Below are positions 8,101 through 14,975 of a stretch of 24,374 nucleotides of DNA, in pieces. The position numbers and the translations under genes are program-made. Within the stretch, counting starts at the first letter, position 1, and every line of letters starts with the position of its first letter. Source of the stretch: an uncultured Muribaculaceae bacterium (GTDB lineage: Bacteria; Bacteroidota; Bacteroidia; Bacteroidales; Muribaculaceae); NCBI GenBank assembly GCA_910578075.1, contig CAJTPK010000036.1:1-24374 (forward strand), given 5' to 3'. A model generated the notes under the pieces. It was given only the letters and a program-made list of their open reading frames with translations. It was not told the DNA's origin and did not search any database.

Positions 8101-8539
8101 ATATTCGTTTCCCTTCATGGTGAAACGAATAAGTCATCTCCTCGACTGCCGAGAAAATATTTTTTTCAAAATCCTCATCACCTCGCAGTTCAGAGCCGCT
8201 GACAAAAAGGAGTTTCAACGTTTCTCCGCAGAAAGAATAAGGCTTGTTCTTGGTGGTGCTGTTAAGGAATATGGCGACACTGGCACTTGCCTCAATCTTT
8301 GAGCGCAAATCGTCCATAATGTCACGTAGGAGCTTTTGCTCATCTCCGGTGTACTCACTTTTGCGGAGCAGGTTGCTCCATGCCTTTGCCGAGTTGGTTT
8401 TTAGAAACTCGCGCAGGTCGGCAGGGATAAAAAGGTCAGGCGTAACGGCATTGTTCTTTACCTCGCGATAGCCGAGGCCGTCCTTACGGCGGCAGAAGAA
8501 ATCCATTACATATTCGCCTTGTAATTCAAGTTCGTTCAT
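5141..8539 (-). CDS. hsdR: Type I restriction enzyme R subunit
   Basis: 1132-residue motor and nuclease subunit of the type I restriction complex. It translocates unmodified DNA and cuts it. The N-terminal PD-(D/E)xK nuclease shows R-P-D at 150-152 and AELKS at 165-169 (catalytic D152, E166, K168). The superfamily 2 helicase core has an atypical Walker A AAGFGKSN (406-413), DEVH (514-517), TATP (560-563), then QTGFDEP and QTISRVNRT (motifs V and VI, about 760-800). Near residues 985-1015 is an acidic, glycine-rich linker (EAGDDGGEGGDGSEGG) before the C-terminal helical region that should bind the methylase core. All catalytic motifs are intact, so activity is expected. Its ATG overlaps the hsdS stop as ATGA (8539-8536). 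Confidence 0.95.
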   Translation of the reverse strand: MNELELQGEYVMDFFCRRKDGLGYREVKNNAVTPDLFIPADLREFLKTNSAKAWSNLLRKSEYTGDEQKLLRDIMDDLRSKIEASASVAIFLNSTTKNKPYSFCGETLKLLFVSGSELRGDEDFEKNIFSAVEEMTYSFHHEGKRIFGFRPDLSFFVNGIFLCYAELKSNFTNQTARTNGRNKVVTDYLEAVWEYTKIANGNDVQQTLRRTMLRPFEKSLHLVTTDINDTFVLRNSGQFFDEAKKGFQDATISVSSYRPMVEEVFKPLPTVAGEEATPRERFEEAMRSLYSKKMIEKEILYYNFMAYTYKTVTVTENGRKVQKKEYKDKTGRLISPRPKQKFGCDRIIDRVAEMLDHESEPNYFIDKLRAELVALGAPQDVIDRVVAERESYCNNKYVYSLLLQYAAGFGKSNIIGWTALQLKDLRHNGEWVYDKILLVVDRLQLRDQLDSMMLNMNIDKAMFVEATDQDTFVKALSDKRRIIVVNIQKFWELKNAIEKADKNFKQLRVSFLIDEVHRSNTDDVHQEMFSAFDEIQDIFDENGGFITRGSKKKNLIVGFTATPSDRVLARFGEFHRGTNFGQLWKPFDSYTMQEAINDGYILDPTKHIIPVPAKMYFELPDGLRQAVEEAIRLGLDEKVSLAKKQIYNNYDRIEAISKFIVNRLLTLVYGKIRGTGKAMLAVSSIPIAIQYCKIIRRLMDEKTASGPFAKYADAPIAIVYSDNQQYESCASMNNGVAEDKVIDNFKTAKNGLIIVVDKLQTGFDEPKLHTLFLDKEIRDINAIQTISRVNRTAKYKNECHIIDFSFNNVNGKNIGAAFNKFCGTVITDFDPIREKAVVEELYRGLTAQPIFGKWFDRYCSSLDNKDANAALCLDMDADIRAWIKASVEAHDRFLEDWRNDLANQGKKEPDNPAKQLRCSIGKYNGLLLQLQGVIEIDDKLTNGAFIDFWQRYCNIYRSMFQTKTPLGSIMTTFDGNLGLLVGEELEAGDDGGEGGDGSEGGTPNSGKTGKKTGLASIFDAIAKMNATEQQREEEIRFWDAQTDKFFEFLKTDGKFMAMLRSPNFSREEVEKEYNKVLRRYLRQVDNAKVKKLIQENNEMFLEEFKMKNIEHYQNHHPYEIDNDRNFNIAAEP

Positions 8540-9849
8540 AGTTCGGAGGTGTTAATAGCACGTTGGCCGGTTACTACTTCGTTTATCAACGAGCGTTTCA
8601 ATTCTTTCAACCGCTCAATCTTGGCTTCTATCTTTTCAATGATAGAGTCAATCTTGTCGCACTTTTCGTCAAGGTAGGCAACTATTTCGCGTTGTTCATA
8701 AATTGGAGGTATTGGTATCTCAAAAGTACGAAGCTCATTAAACGACAGCGTCAGCCGAACGCCCTTACCCATACCATGAAAGAACTTACGGTAGTCAAGA
8801 GCCTTGAAAAGATAATTGAAATATTGAGCATTGACTCCATCAAAAGGTCGAAGAGCGACATAGGCAGAGGTAATAATGCCATTATAAGGAACGATGCCAA
8901 CTCTCATAGATTTAAGATCATAATTTAGATTTAGGCCATTAATCATTATGTCGTTTGTTTTGACCTTTGTATATCTTACATAGACTTCGCGATAGTCCTC
9001 TTCTTCAAGTTCTTCATTTTTCGGGACAATCGTACCCATGTAGAATTTGAAGGCATGAGTAAATTCAAAATCTTTGTTTATTTCCGTATCGCTGTGGAAA
9101 TAACGCTCAACTCGTTCATAATTCCAATGTTTGGGAATATCACCAATCCAATCGTTTCCCGATGGTCTCATCGGGACCATAGGATTTAGGCCGCTAATTA
9201 CGGCGCGGTTAATGAGGGAGCGGTGTAGGCGGCGGTAGTCGTCAGCCTTTTGCTCCAACAATTCAATCTCACGTCCAATCTTCTCGCATTCCTTATCCAA
9301 ATATGCCGCAATCGCCACCTGCTCCGCATGTGGCGGCAATATGATAAATGTTTGGTTCAGTATTCCTTGCGAAACAGAGAACAATTTCACGCTCTTGACT
9401 TTACGTCGAATTTGAGAACGCCATTGATCCGACATGAAAAGATACGCAAAATATTTACCACATTTAAGTGACTTGTTTCGCAATAGCGTAGTATGGTAAC
9501 CTGCATATAATTCAATATCACGGTCGATATAAATACAGTTACCACAGCCCTCCAAATCTTCGGATGTATCGGCAAAGATAAAATCTCCTTTATTTACTTT
9601 TGCAGATTCTTTATTGGTAATAAATGAATTGGGAATAAAGCGTATCAGTTCATGGTTTATTTCTGTTCGGGGGTTATTTTTTGCATGAACTTGACCGTAA
9701 CTTAACACAGCATTGCCATCTTCCACTAAATCAGCTTTGGTGAAAGTTATGCCGGTATTTGTAAATGTATGATCTTTCAGCCGGCTCATTATCCAATGAG
9801 CCGGAAAAGAAGGAAGCCATTCATTCTCGAGGTAGAACACATTTCTCAT
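8536..9849 (-). CDS. hsdS: Type I restriction enzyme specificity subunit
   Basis: 437-residue DNA recognition subunit with two target recognition domains (about 12-170 and 235-385). Each is followed by a conserved helical spacer: PPHAEQVAIAAYLDKECEKI in the centre and PPIYEQREIVAYLDEKCDKI at the C-terminus, then LINRAVISG and LINEVVTG. The second domain begins after PSGNDWIGDIPKHW, the usual entry sequence of such domains. The two spacers set the gap between the halves of a bipartite target, which cannot be predicted here. Short perfect inverted repeats lie at the start of each recognition domain (9781-9804 and 9157-9176). There is no second hsdS copy or recombinase in the window. It overlaps hsdM and hsdR by 4 nt each (ATGA). 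Confidence 0.94.
   Translation of the reverse strand: MRNVFYLENEWLPSFPAHWIMSRLKDHTFTNTGITFTKADLVEDGNAVLSYGQVHAKNNPRTEINHELIRFIPNSFITNKESAKVNKGDFIFADTSEDLEGCGNCIYIDRDIELYAGYHTTLLRNKSLKCGKYFAYLFMSDQWRSQIRRKVKSVKLFSVSQGILNQTFIILPPHAEQVAIAAYLDKECEKIGREIELLEQKADDYRRLHRSLINRAVISGLNPMVPMRPSGNDWIGDIPKHWNYERVERYFHSDTEINKDFEFTHAFKFYMGTIVPKNEELEEEDYREVYVRYTKVKTNDIMINGLNLNYDLKSMRVGIVPYNGIITSAYVALRPFDGVNAQYFNYLFKALDYRKFFHGMGKGVRLTLSFNELRTFEIPIPPIYEQREIVAYLDEKCDKIDSIIEKIEAKIERLKELKRSLINEVVTGQRAINTSEL
9157..9176. repeat. Inverted repeat at the entry of HsdS recognition domain 2
   Basis: tcccgatg at 9157-9164 and catcggga at 9169-9176 pair perfectly around a 4-nt loop. An alternative pair atggtc/gaccat (9162-9167 and 9175-9180) overlaps it. 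The sequence encodes the MVPMRPSGN segment that joins the central spacer to the second recognition domain. Confidence 0.7.
9781..9804. repeat. Inverted repeat at the entry of HsdS recognition domain 1
   Basis: ccggctcatt at 9781-9790 and aatgagccgg at 9795-9804 pair perfectly over 10 bp with a 4-nt loop. It encodes the PAHWIMSRL segment that starts the first recognition domain, the structural counterpart of the inverted repeat near 9157-9176. Confidence 0.75.
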
Positions 9850-11879
9850 AGTCCGAGGTTGTTTTGGAGGTCAGCAAGGTCGCGGTCTATCTCGGCTATT
9901 TCTGCGAGAATGTTTTCTACCGATTCCACGTTTTCGGGTACATAGAACTCTTTGTTGAAATTGACCTCAACACCAATGGTGTTTTCAAGAAGTTGATACG
10001 GCTTGGTGATGTATTTCTGCATGAATGCGAGGATTGCCTCGTCGTTCTGTACCGGGTCGGGATTGAATGGTATAATCTCCGTATCCTTGGTTGTGGTGTC
10101 GTAGATTTTGACCGTACATGTTTTATCGCCGCCCCTGGTTCTGCCATAGGTGATTGTGATAACGCCATTACCGAGTGCTTCGTGTTTGCCTGTTTCAATG
10201 GAGGTGCGCATGATAGTGCCATTCGGTCGGTCAACCCAATAGAAGTATTCCGGGGTGCAGACAATGGTTGAGCCGTTGACTCTGCGCATATCCAACATTT
10301 GTTGTTGGTTTTTCCACTCGTCTTCGTCATTCAACGGCCATGACCAAAATCCGGAAGAATATACGGCAATAATATCTTCATCCTTGATTTTGAAAACCTC
10401 GCCAGGGCATCCGAGCGATTTACTGACATAGAGACCGTTTTTGTCTAATTCAGTAAGTTGAATCTGTTGCTTATTGAAGTAGAAGTGCCACTTGTCATAT
10501 ACTTTAGCAATGTCGCAGTCTTTGAACTCAACAAGGGCGCTGACTATGTCGGCGCGGTGGCTTTTGTTCATCTCCTTGCGCTTGGAGCCCTTGTTCTTCT
10601 TCAGCGGTTGCCATAGGTCGGAGGCGTTGATCAGAATAACTTTGTCGCAACGTTCTTCCGACTTGGCCTTATTGAGAATCCAAAGGTAAGTAACAATGCC
10701 GGTGTTGAAGAATTCATCAGACGGCATTTGAACAATAGCCTCCACCCAATCTTTGTCAAAAAGATACTTACGGATGTTGCTTTCGCCGCTTCCGGCATCC
10801 CCGCTGAAAAGCGAACTACCGTTATTTACCTCGACCACTATACCACGGTCTTGCCAAAGGTGGTGGGCGTTGTGCTGCAAGAATAGTAACTGGCCGTCGC
10901 TGATCGAAGGGTAGAAAGCGAATTGCCCGGTCTGGTCATCACGCACCTCCTTTTCATAGCCTTTCCATGGTATGCCATAGGGAGGGTTAGCGACAACCAC
11001 GTCAAACTCCTTATCGCGGAAACGGCCTTGTGTAAGGGTGTTTCCGTACTCAATTTTGGAATCTTCGCGGAACAACGACTCAATTTTTGCCAAGGCATAA
11101 AGAGCGTCATTAAAGTCCTGACCGAAGGTGGCCACATATTGATAACCACCCTCATTTCTCAATCGGTCGGCAACTCCGAAAAGGAGGTTTGCACCGCCAC
11201 AAGTAGGGTCGTAAAGACTGACGTAATCATTTTTGGAAATATCAACTTTGGCTGCAACAATCTCGGCTATGAGCGAAATAATATCTTCAGGGGTGTATTG
11301 TTCTCCGGCAGTTTCTGCGGAGATGTCTGCCCATTTGCGCTTGATGTGTTCTTCAAGCGTTGTTATCTCGCTGTTGTTATAGGGAGACAAGTCAATCTGC
11401 GCCCACTTGGTGACGTATTGCATCAGCACTCCTTTCTTACGCAGTTCGGCCTTGATACCGTCGAGATTGAGGTATTTGCTATCCTCAGTGCCACGCTCTA
11501 TACCGAGCAATTCTTTAAGAGTGGAATCAAAACCATTGAGATAGGCTTGAAAGTCTTGTTCAAAGGTTTTGTCGTTATCACAGACAGAGGCAAGCGTTTT
11601 GCCCTGCATCACAATATATTCGTTGAAACCGCAACCTCGGTCGCGAAACGCCTCAAGAAATTCTTTGGGATTTTCAAAGCGGTTCAATCCCTCAGATTCC
11701 TCAATATCCTTGATTTCGTTCAGCATACGTCCTTCAAGCATGATGAGTGCGAAGAAGGGCATCATGTAGTCTGGGAATTTACTTTGCTTAATGCCGGAGG
11801 ATATTAGCAAGTCGGCACACGACCAAATTTCCGACTCATAGTGCATTATGTCGTGGTGGTATATATTATTTTCGCTCAT
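9846..11879 (-). CDS. hsdM: Type I restriction enzyme methyltransferase subunit
   Basis: 677-residue N6-adenine methyltransferase that pairs with HsdS to protect host DNA. The N-terminal helical domain ends in AGEQYTPEDIISLIAEIV (191-208), the usual boundary to the catalytic domain. Motif I DPTCGGANLL (224-233) binds S-adenosylmethionine and NPPYGIPW (298-305) is the catalytic NPPY motif. It is longer than a typical HsdM of about 500-530 residues. The extra C-terminal part (about 515-677) begins near SGFWSWPLNDEDEW and ends in a leucine-rich helical tail (ENILAEIAEIDRDLADL), probably a contact surface for HsdS. Its ATG shares one base with the TAA of the XRE gene (TAATG at 11881-11877), a strong sign of coupled translation with the regulator. 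Confidence 0.95.
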   Translation of the reverse strand: MSENNIYHHDIMHYESEIWSCADLLISSGIKQSKFPDYMMPFFALIMLEGRMLNEIKDIEESEGLNRFENPKEFLEAFRDRGCGFNEYIVMQGKTLASVCDNDKTFEQDFQAYLNGFDSTLKELLGIERGTEDSKYLNLDGIKAELRKKGVLMQYVTKWAQIDLSPYNNSEITTLEEHIKRKWADISAETAGEQYTPEDIISLIAEIVAAKVDISKNDYVSLYDPTCGGANLLFGVADRLRNEGGYQYVATFGQDFNDALYALAKIESLFREDSKIEYGNTLTQGRFRDKEFDVVVANPPYGIPWKGYEKEVRDDQTGQFAFYPSISDGQLLFLQHNAHHLWQDRGIVVEVNNGSSLFSGDAGSGESNIRKYLFDKDWVEAIVQMPSDEFFNTGIVTYLWILNKAKSEERCDKVILINASDLWQPLKKNKGSKRKEMNKSHRADIVSALVEFKDCDIAKVYDKWHFYFNKQQIQLTELDKNGLYVSKSLGCPGEVFKIKDEDIIAVYSSGFWSWPLNDEDEWKNQQQMLDMRRVNGSTIVCTPEYFYWVDRPNGTIMRTSIETGKHEALGNGVITITYGRTRGGDKTCTVKIYDTTTKDTEIIPFNPDPVQNDEAILAFMQKYITKPYQLLENTIGVEVNFNKEFYVPENVESVENILAEIAEIDRDLADLQNNLGL

Positions 11880-12103
11880 TACTTTCCATTGATTAAAGTC
11901 CGTGGGTCAACATTTAATATAGACGCAATCTTAACAAGCATCTCAAGAGATGGTTGCGCAGTATTGGAGCACCAACGCGAGATAGTGGCTTCGTTCTTGC
12001 CTAATTGTTCAGCAAGCCATTTACCTTTACGATTTTGTTCGGCTAAAACAATTTTTAGTCGATTGATCCGTACAGTTGTTGTTTCCATTGCATCTGTTGA
12101 CAT
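11879..12103 (-). CDS. XRE family regulator of the type I RM operon
   Basis: Small Cro/C1-type HTH protein, 74 residues from the ATG at 12103 (69 from the ATG at 12088). A longer version from 12130 would start within the promoter, so I reject it. The HTH runs through NRLKIVLAEQ, KWLAEQLGKNEATISRW and CSNTAQPSLEMLVKIASIL, almost the whole protein. It lies first in the operon and is joined to hsdM by TAATG. By analogy with controller proteins it probably sets the level or timing of restriction-modification expression. No operator dyad is obvious. A close homologue begins at 24248 at the other end of the window. Confidence 0.85.
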   Translation of the reverse strand: MSTDAMETTTVRINRLKIVLAEQNRKGKWLAEQLGKNEATISRWCSNTAQPSLEMLVKIASILNVDPRTLINGK

Positions 12104-12127
12104 GGGACAATTTCTTGATGTTATTTG

Positions 12128-12159
12128 CAAAATTACAAAATAATTATGAGCGAGACAAG
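12128..12159 (-). promoter_or_regulatory. Promoter of the XRE-hsdMSR-abiH-fic operon
   Basis: On the minus strand CTTG (12159-12156) is followed after 20 nt by TAATTTTG (12135-12128). This agrees with the Bacteroidota consensus TTTG, 19-21 nt, TAnnTTTG. Transcription would begin near 12121, leaving an 18-nt leader to the ATG at 12103. No other promoter of this quality is visible between the genes of the operon, because the gaps are 10 nt or less. Confidence 0.65.
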
Positions 12160-12168
12160 ACGTTGAGA

Positions 12169-12225
12169 GAGAGAAAAAGTAGCTCTACACGGGGCAAATA
12201 CGGGATTTGTCGGGTGTGGAGCTAC
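12169..12225 (-). terminator. Rho-independent terminator upstream of the RM operon
   Basis: 12-bp stem between 12214-12225 and 12179-12190 (gtagctccacac and gtgtagagctac on the minus strand, one G-U-type mismatch), with a second small stem in the 23-nt loop. A T-rich run TTTTTCTCTC follows on the minus strand (12178-12169). It would end transcripts arriving from mnmE and so insulate the island from its host-side neighbour. Confidence 0.7.
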
Positions 12226-12235
12226 GATTTGTGGA

Positions 12236-12378
12236 TTATTCAGACGGAGAGTAGAGGCGTTTCAGGCGGGATAGGGAGTGGTCATGGCGGAGGGAGTCGC
12301 GGTAGGCGACGTCCTGTTGCCAGCGGCCGATTTGCCAATCGCAGTATTGTTTGGGAAAGTTTCAAGGTAGAAATGCAT
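12236..12378 (-). pseudogene. Decayed or frameshifted short coding remnant
   Basis: An ATG at 12378 opens a frame MHFYLETFPN. At TTTCCCAAAC the -1 frame carries on with KQYCDWQIGRWQQDV and ends in LKRLYSPSE before a TAA at 12238-12236. Joined by one -1 shift this gives 47 residues, rich in Trp, Tyr and charged residues, as real protein is. The -1 frame has no Met of its own. I do not recognise the family. The likeliest reading is a frameshifted remnant. A CCCAAAC heptamer in the proper frame also permits programmed slippage, which is speculative. Confidence 0.3.
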
Positions 12379-12515
12379 TAACGGAGCCTATCTATAAAAC
12401 AGCCAAGTGCGAAGATGAGAAAAGGCGCTCAAACTGAACGTCTTGACACTTATTTATAACTATTGTTATTTATCCCCAATTGCTTATCACTTTTGATTTC
12501 AGACTCAATCACTCA

Positions 12516-14024
12516 TTATTTTCCGATGCAGAAGCGGGTGAAGATGGATGCGAGGAGGTCGGGGGTGGTGATGGTGCCGGTTAGGGTGGAGAGGTGGTGG
12601 AGGGTTTCGCGGATGTCCTGGGCGATGAAGTCGGCGGAGAGGTTGGTCTCCAGGGCGGCGCGGGCTCGTCGCAGACTCTCGGCTCCTCGAACCAGGGCGG
12701 CGTAATGCCGCGCGTTTGTGACTATCATGTCACTCTCCTCCCCAATCATGCCTCTTATCTTTTCTGTCATTATCTTCTCTAATTCATCAACTCCGTCGCC
12801 TGTCGATGCCGATATCTTTATAAAAGGAACCGCCTGTGATTCCCCATATTGTGCAGACGAACCTAAATCTGCAAATAAATCGGATTCTGCGGCAATTAAA
12901 CCGGACTCTGCGGCAAATAAAGCGGATTTTCCGTCTACTGTATCAGAAAACTGAGTCTCTACTGCGCCTTTCGTCGAACATCCTTCAGATACCGATATCT
13001 TGTCTATCTTATTGTAGACCACAATATGACGGGCTTCGGGCAACGCTGCAACGCGCCGCTTTATCTCCTCAAGTTCTTTTGCAACATCTCCTGTCGCATC
13101 TACCATCCAGAGCACTATGGCGGCACGGCTCAATCGCTCTTCGGCACGGTCGATACCGATGCGCTCCACTTTGTCGTCTGTCTGGCGTAAACCTGCCGTA
13201 TCTACAAACCGGAACAGAATTCCGCCTATCTCTCTTGTGTCTTCGATTATGTCGCGCGTAGTGCCTGGAATGTCGCTTACAATTGCCTTGTCTTCATCGA
13301 GCAGACGATTAAGCAATGTGGATTTACCTGCATTCGGTGCACCGGCTATCACCACTGGCACACCCTCTTTCAACGCACGTCCAGAGGCATAGGAGGCGCT
13401 TAACCGCTCAATAACCGTCAATATCTTATCAGCAAGTTCCCGCAGACGCGTGCGGTCAGCAAACTCTACCTCTTCCTCGGAAAAATCAAGTTCCAATTCA
13501 AGCAGTGAAGCAAATTCCACCAGCTGATCACGCAAGCCGTCAAGATACTCGGAAAATTTACCGTTGGCCTGCTGCATCGCCAGACGATGTGCCGCACGTG
13601 AAGATGACGCTATCAGATCCGCCACACCTTCCGCCTGCGCAAGATCAAGACGTCCATTGAGGAATGCCCTCTTCGTGAACTCACCCGGTTCTGCAGGTCT
13701 TGCACCATGCCTTACAAGCAGATTCACAATCTCGCGCTGTATCCATTTTGACCCATGACAGGATATTTCCACCACATTCTCCCCTGTAAACGATTTCGGA
13801 GACCTGAAAAGCGTCACAACCACCTCATCAAGAACCGATCCGTCATCAAGCAATATTTTCCCAAGATGTGCAGTATGCGATACCATCAAATCAAGAGCCT
13901 TTCCTCTCCAGCATCCCGACAACACAGCTTCCGGATCCCGGCCGGACAAACGTATCACAGCTATCCCCCCAACTCCCTGTGGCGTGGAGACTGCCACTAT
14001 CGTATCATTATCAAACGCATTCAT
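12516..14024 (-). CDS. mnmE: tRNA modification GTPase MnmE
   Basis: 502 residues from the ATG at 14024. With MnmG it makes the (carboxymethyl)aminomethyl group at wobble U34 of certain tRNAs. The N-terminal formyl-folate binding domain (1-120) is followed by the helical domain and the inserted G domain: GAPNAGKS (228-235), GTT (254-256), DTAG (275-278), NKID (338-341), SAS (405-407). It ends in the conserved CIGK (499-502) with the catalytic Cys499. Between the NKID and SAS motifs lies an unusual insert of about 55 residues holding a 7-residue repeat, which makes the protein longer than the usual 450-460. The start at 14024 overlaps the stop of the upstream nuclease gene as ATGA. An ATG at 14036 is possible but less likely. 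Confidence 0.96.
   Translation of the reverse strand: MNAFDNDTIVAVSTPQGVGGIAVIRLSGRDPEAVLSGCWRGKALDLMVSHTAHLGKILLDDGSVLDEVVVTLFRSPKSFTGENVVEISCHGSKWIQREIVNLLVRHGARPAEPGEFTKRAFLNGRLDLAQAEGVADLIASSSRAAHRLAMQQANGKFSEYLDGLRDQLVEFASLLELELDFSEEEVEFADRTRLRELADKILTVIERLSASYASGRALKEGVPVVIAGAPNAGKSTLLNRLLDEDKAIVSDIPGTTRDIIEDTREIGGILFRFVDTAGLRQTDDKVERIGIDRAEERLSRAAIVLWMVDATGDVAKELEEIKRRVAALPEARHIVVYNKIDKISVSEGCSTKGAVETQFSDTVDGKSALFAAESGLIAAESDLFADLGSSAQYGESQAVPFIKISASTGDGVDELEKIMTEKIRGMIGEESDMIVTNARHYAALVRGAESLRRARAALETNLSADFIAQDIRETLHHLSTLTGTITTPDLLASIFTRFCIGK
12872..12934. repeat. Three 21-bp tandem repeats inside mnmE
   Basis: Consecutive imperfect 21-bp units at 12872-12892, 12893-12913 and 12914-12934 share the pattern gcaa(a/t)taaa.cgga.t.t.cg. 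On the coding strand they give the in-frame heptads KSALFAA, ESGLIAA and ESDLFAD (about residues 366-386), within the surface loop between two GTPase motifs. Unit length is a whole number of codons, so copy number changes would keep the frame. Confidence 0.85.
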
Positions 14025-14872
14025 CTTCCATTCCATTCTCTAAACGACGCCACCGATTCAACTTCATTTTCCAATGAATCAGGCAAAGTCGCAAAAAAAT
14101 CATAACCGGTAAGCTTCTCAAGATCATCCACCGTCATCACATAATTCTGCATATTTCCGGGAGCCGACATATTGGGATACACAAAAGCTATAGCTCTCGG
14201 CTTCTCCACGTAAGGAGCGAGAAGCACCTTGAAAAAAGCACTTGGCACAAGTACGCCGTTGCCTATGGTCTTCAGATCTGTTCCTTCATATATCGGACCA
14301 GCCACAATCATTATCGCAGAATCCCGTTTTGCCCATACCCTTTCCTTATTTTCCAGCGTATTCCATGCTCCGGAATTCAGAGCATGATCCTGCGGACACA
14401 TATTAGCCATCACAAAGCAGTCATCCATAGCCTGTTGGCTCCACTTCTGGTCGGCTGCCGGACACATATGTCCACGGTCATATCCCGAATTTCTGTAATC
14501 ATATGTAGTAGGGCAGCCATCAACTGACGTATCCTGCCAGAACTTATTGTGACGCTTAGCCTCACCTTCAGTTTCGCTTCCGAGCAGCTCCCATGCCACC
14601 CAATTCGGAGTTCTGTTATGACGGTTGAAGGAAAGTCTGAATCCTTCGTAATCATATTCATTGCTTTCCACCGCCGCCGGCATAGCTACTCTGTCAAGCC
14701 CATCATAATGTGCAGCGGCTGCATATTCACCGGTCGTCACATCCGGCAGCGGCATATCAGATGCCGCTGTAGCATCCGATCTTCCCCCGTCCGAACAAAG
14801 CTTGTAAGCACCTAAACAAATCAATCCGGCACACAAAGCCAACGCGATGAAGATAAAAAATCTCTGTTTCAT
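14021..14872 (-). CDS. Secreted DNA/RNA non-specific endonuclease (NucA/EndA type)
   Basis: 283-residue beta-beta-alpha-metal nuclease. The hydrophobic N-terminus (FFIFIALALCAGLICLGAY, about 5-23) is a signal peptide or membrane anchor, so it acts outside the cytoplasm. A low-complexity spacer is followed by the nuclease domain: YDYRNSGYDRGHMCPAAD (124-141) with catalytic His135 in DRGH, then MANMCPQDHALNSGAWNTLE (155-174) with the metal-binding Asn. Family members degrade DNA and RNA without sequence preference, often for nutrient salvage. The gene overlaps mnmE by 4 nt and is divergent from pepT. A -7 element lies only 4 nt before the ATG, so the mRNA may be leaderless. An ATG further in would lose the signal peptide. 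Confidence 0.9.
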   Translation of the reverse strand: MKQRFFIFIALALCAGLICLGAYKLCSDGGRSDATAASDMPLPDVTTGEYAAAAHYDGLDRVAMPAAVESNEYDYEGFRLSFNRHNRTPNWVAWELLGSETEGEAKRHNKFWQDTSVDGCPTTYDYRNSGYDRGHMCPAADQKWSQQAMDDCFVMANMCPQDHALNSGAWNTLENKERVWAKRDSAIMIVAGPIYEGTDLKTIGNGVLVPSAFFKVLLAPYVEKPRAIAFVYPNMSAPGNMQNYVMTVDDLEKLTGYDFFATLPDSLENEVESVASFREWNGR

Positions 14873-14876
14873 AACA

Positions 14877-14884
14877 CAAAATTA
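14877..14884 (-). promoter_or_regulatory. -7 element very close to the nuclease start
   Basis: TAATTTTG reads on the minus strand at 14884-14877, 4 nt before the ATG at 14872. No clear -33 element is visible. If used, the transcript would begin at or near the start codon. Confidence 0.35.
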
Positions 14885-14927
14885 CAAAAAAACGCACTAT
14901 TATTACCCACCGTAATCATATATTTCT

Positions 14928-14935
14928 TAATTTTG
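14928..14935 (+). promoter_or_regulatory. -7 element of the pepT-miaA promoter
   Basis: TAATTTTG at 14928-14935 fits TAnnTTTG and lies 40 nt before the pepT ATG. A -33 TTTG at 19-21 nt upstream is not evident. Confidence 0.5.
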
Positions 14936-14975
14936 CATTAACTCCTCATTAAATAAGATTATAACATCACATACC

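Larger units (their letters stand above)
12131..12515. other. 385-nt spacer between island and mnmE
   Basis: The spacer contains, from left to right, the island promoter, the terminator hairpin, a short open frame that looks decayed (12236-12378), and an AT-rich part (about 12440-12515) in which I see nothing further. No tRNA, integrase or clear direct repeat marks an insertion site. Confidence 0.6.

Noticed and set aside
5316..8471. Several plus-strand open frames opposite hsdR
   Set aside because: They are antisense shadows of hsdR. They lack recognisable domains, and the minus-strand frame has all type I R subunit motifs.
8536..9849. Phase-variable hsdS shufflon
   Set aside because: There is one hsdS gene only, with no silent partner, no long inverted repeats shared between copies and no recombinase in the window.
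12104..12130. Longer XRE regulator starting at 12130
   Set aside because: That start lies within the -7 element. The protein from 12103 or 12088 contains the full HTH.
12226..12515. tRNA gene or phage attachment site at the island border
   Set aside because: I found no cloverleaf-like sequence, no integrase and no direct repeat pair that would mark an insertion.
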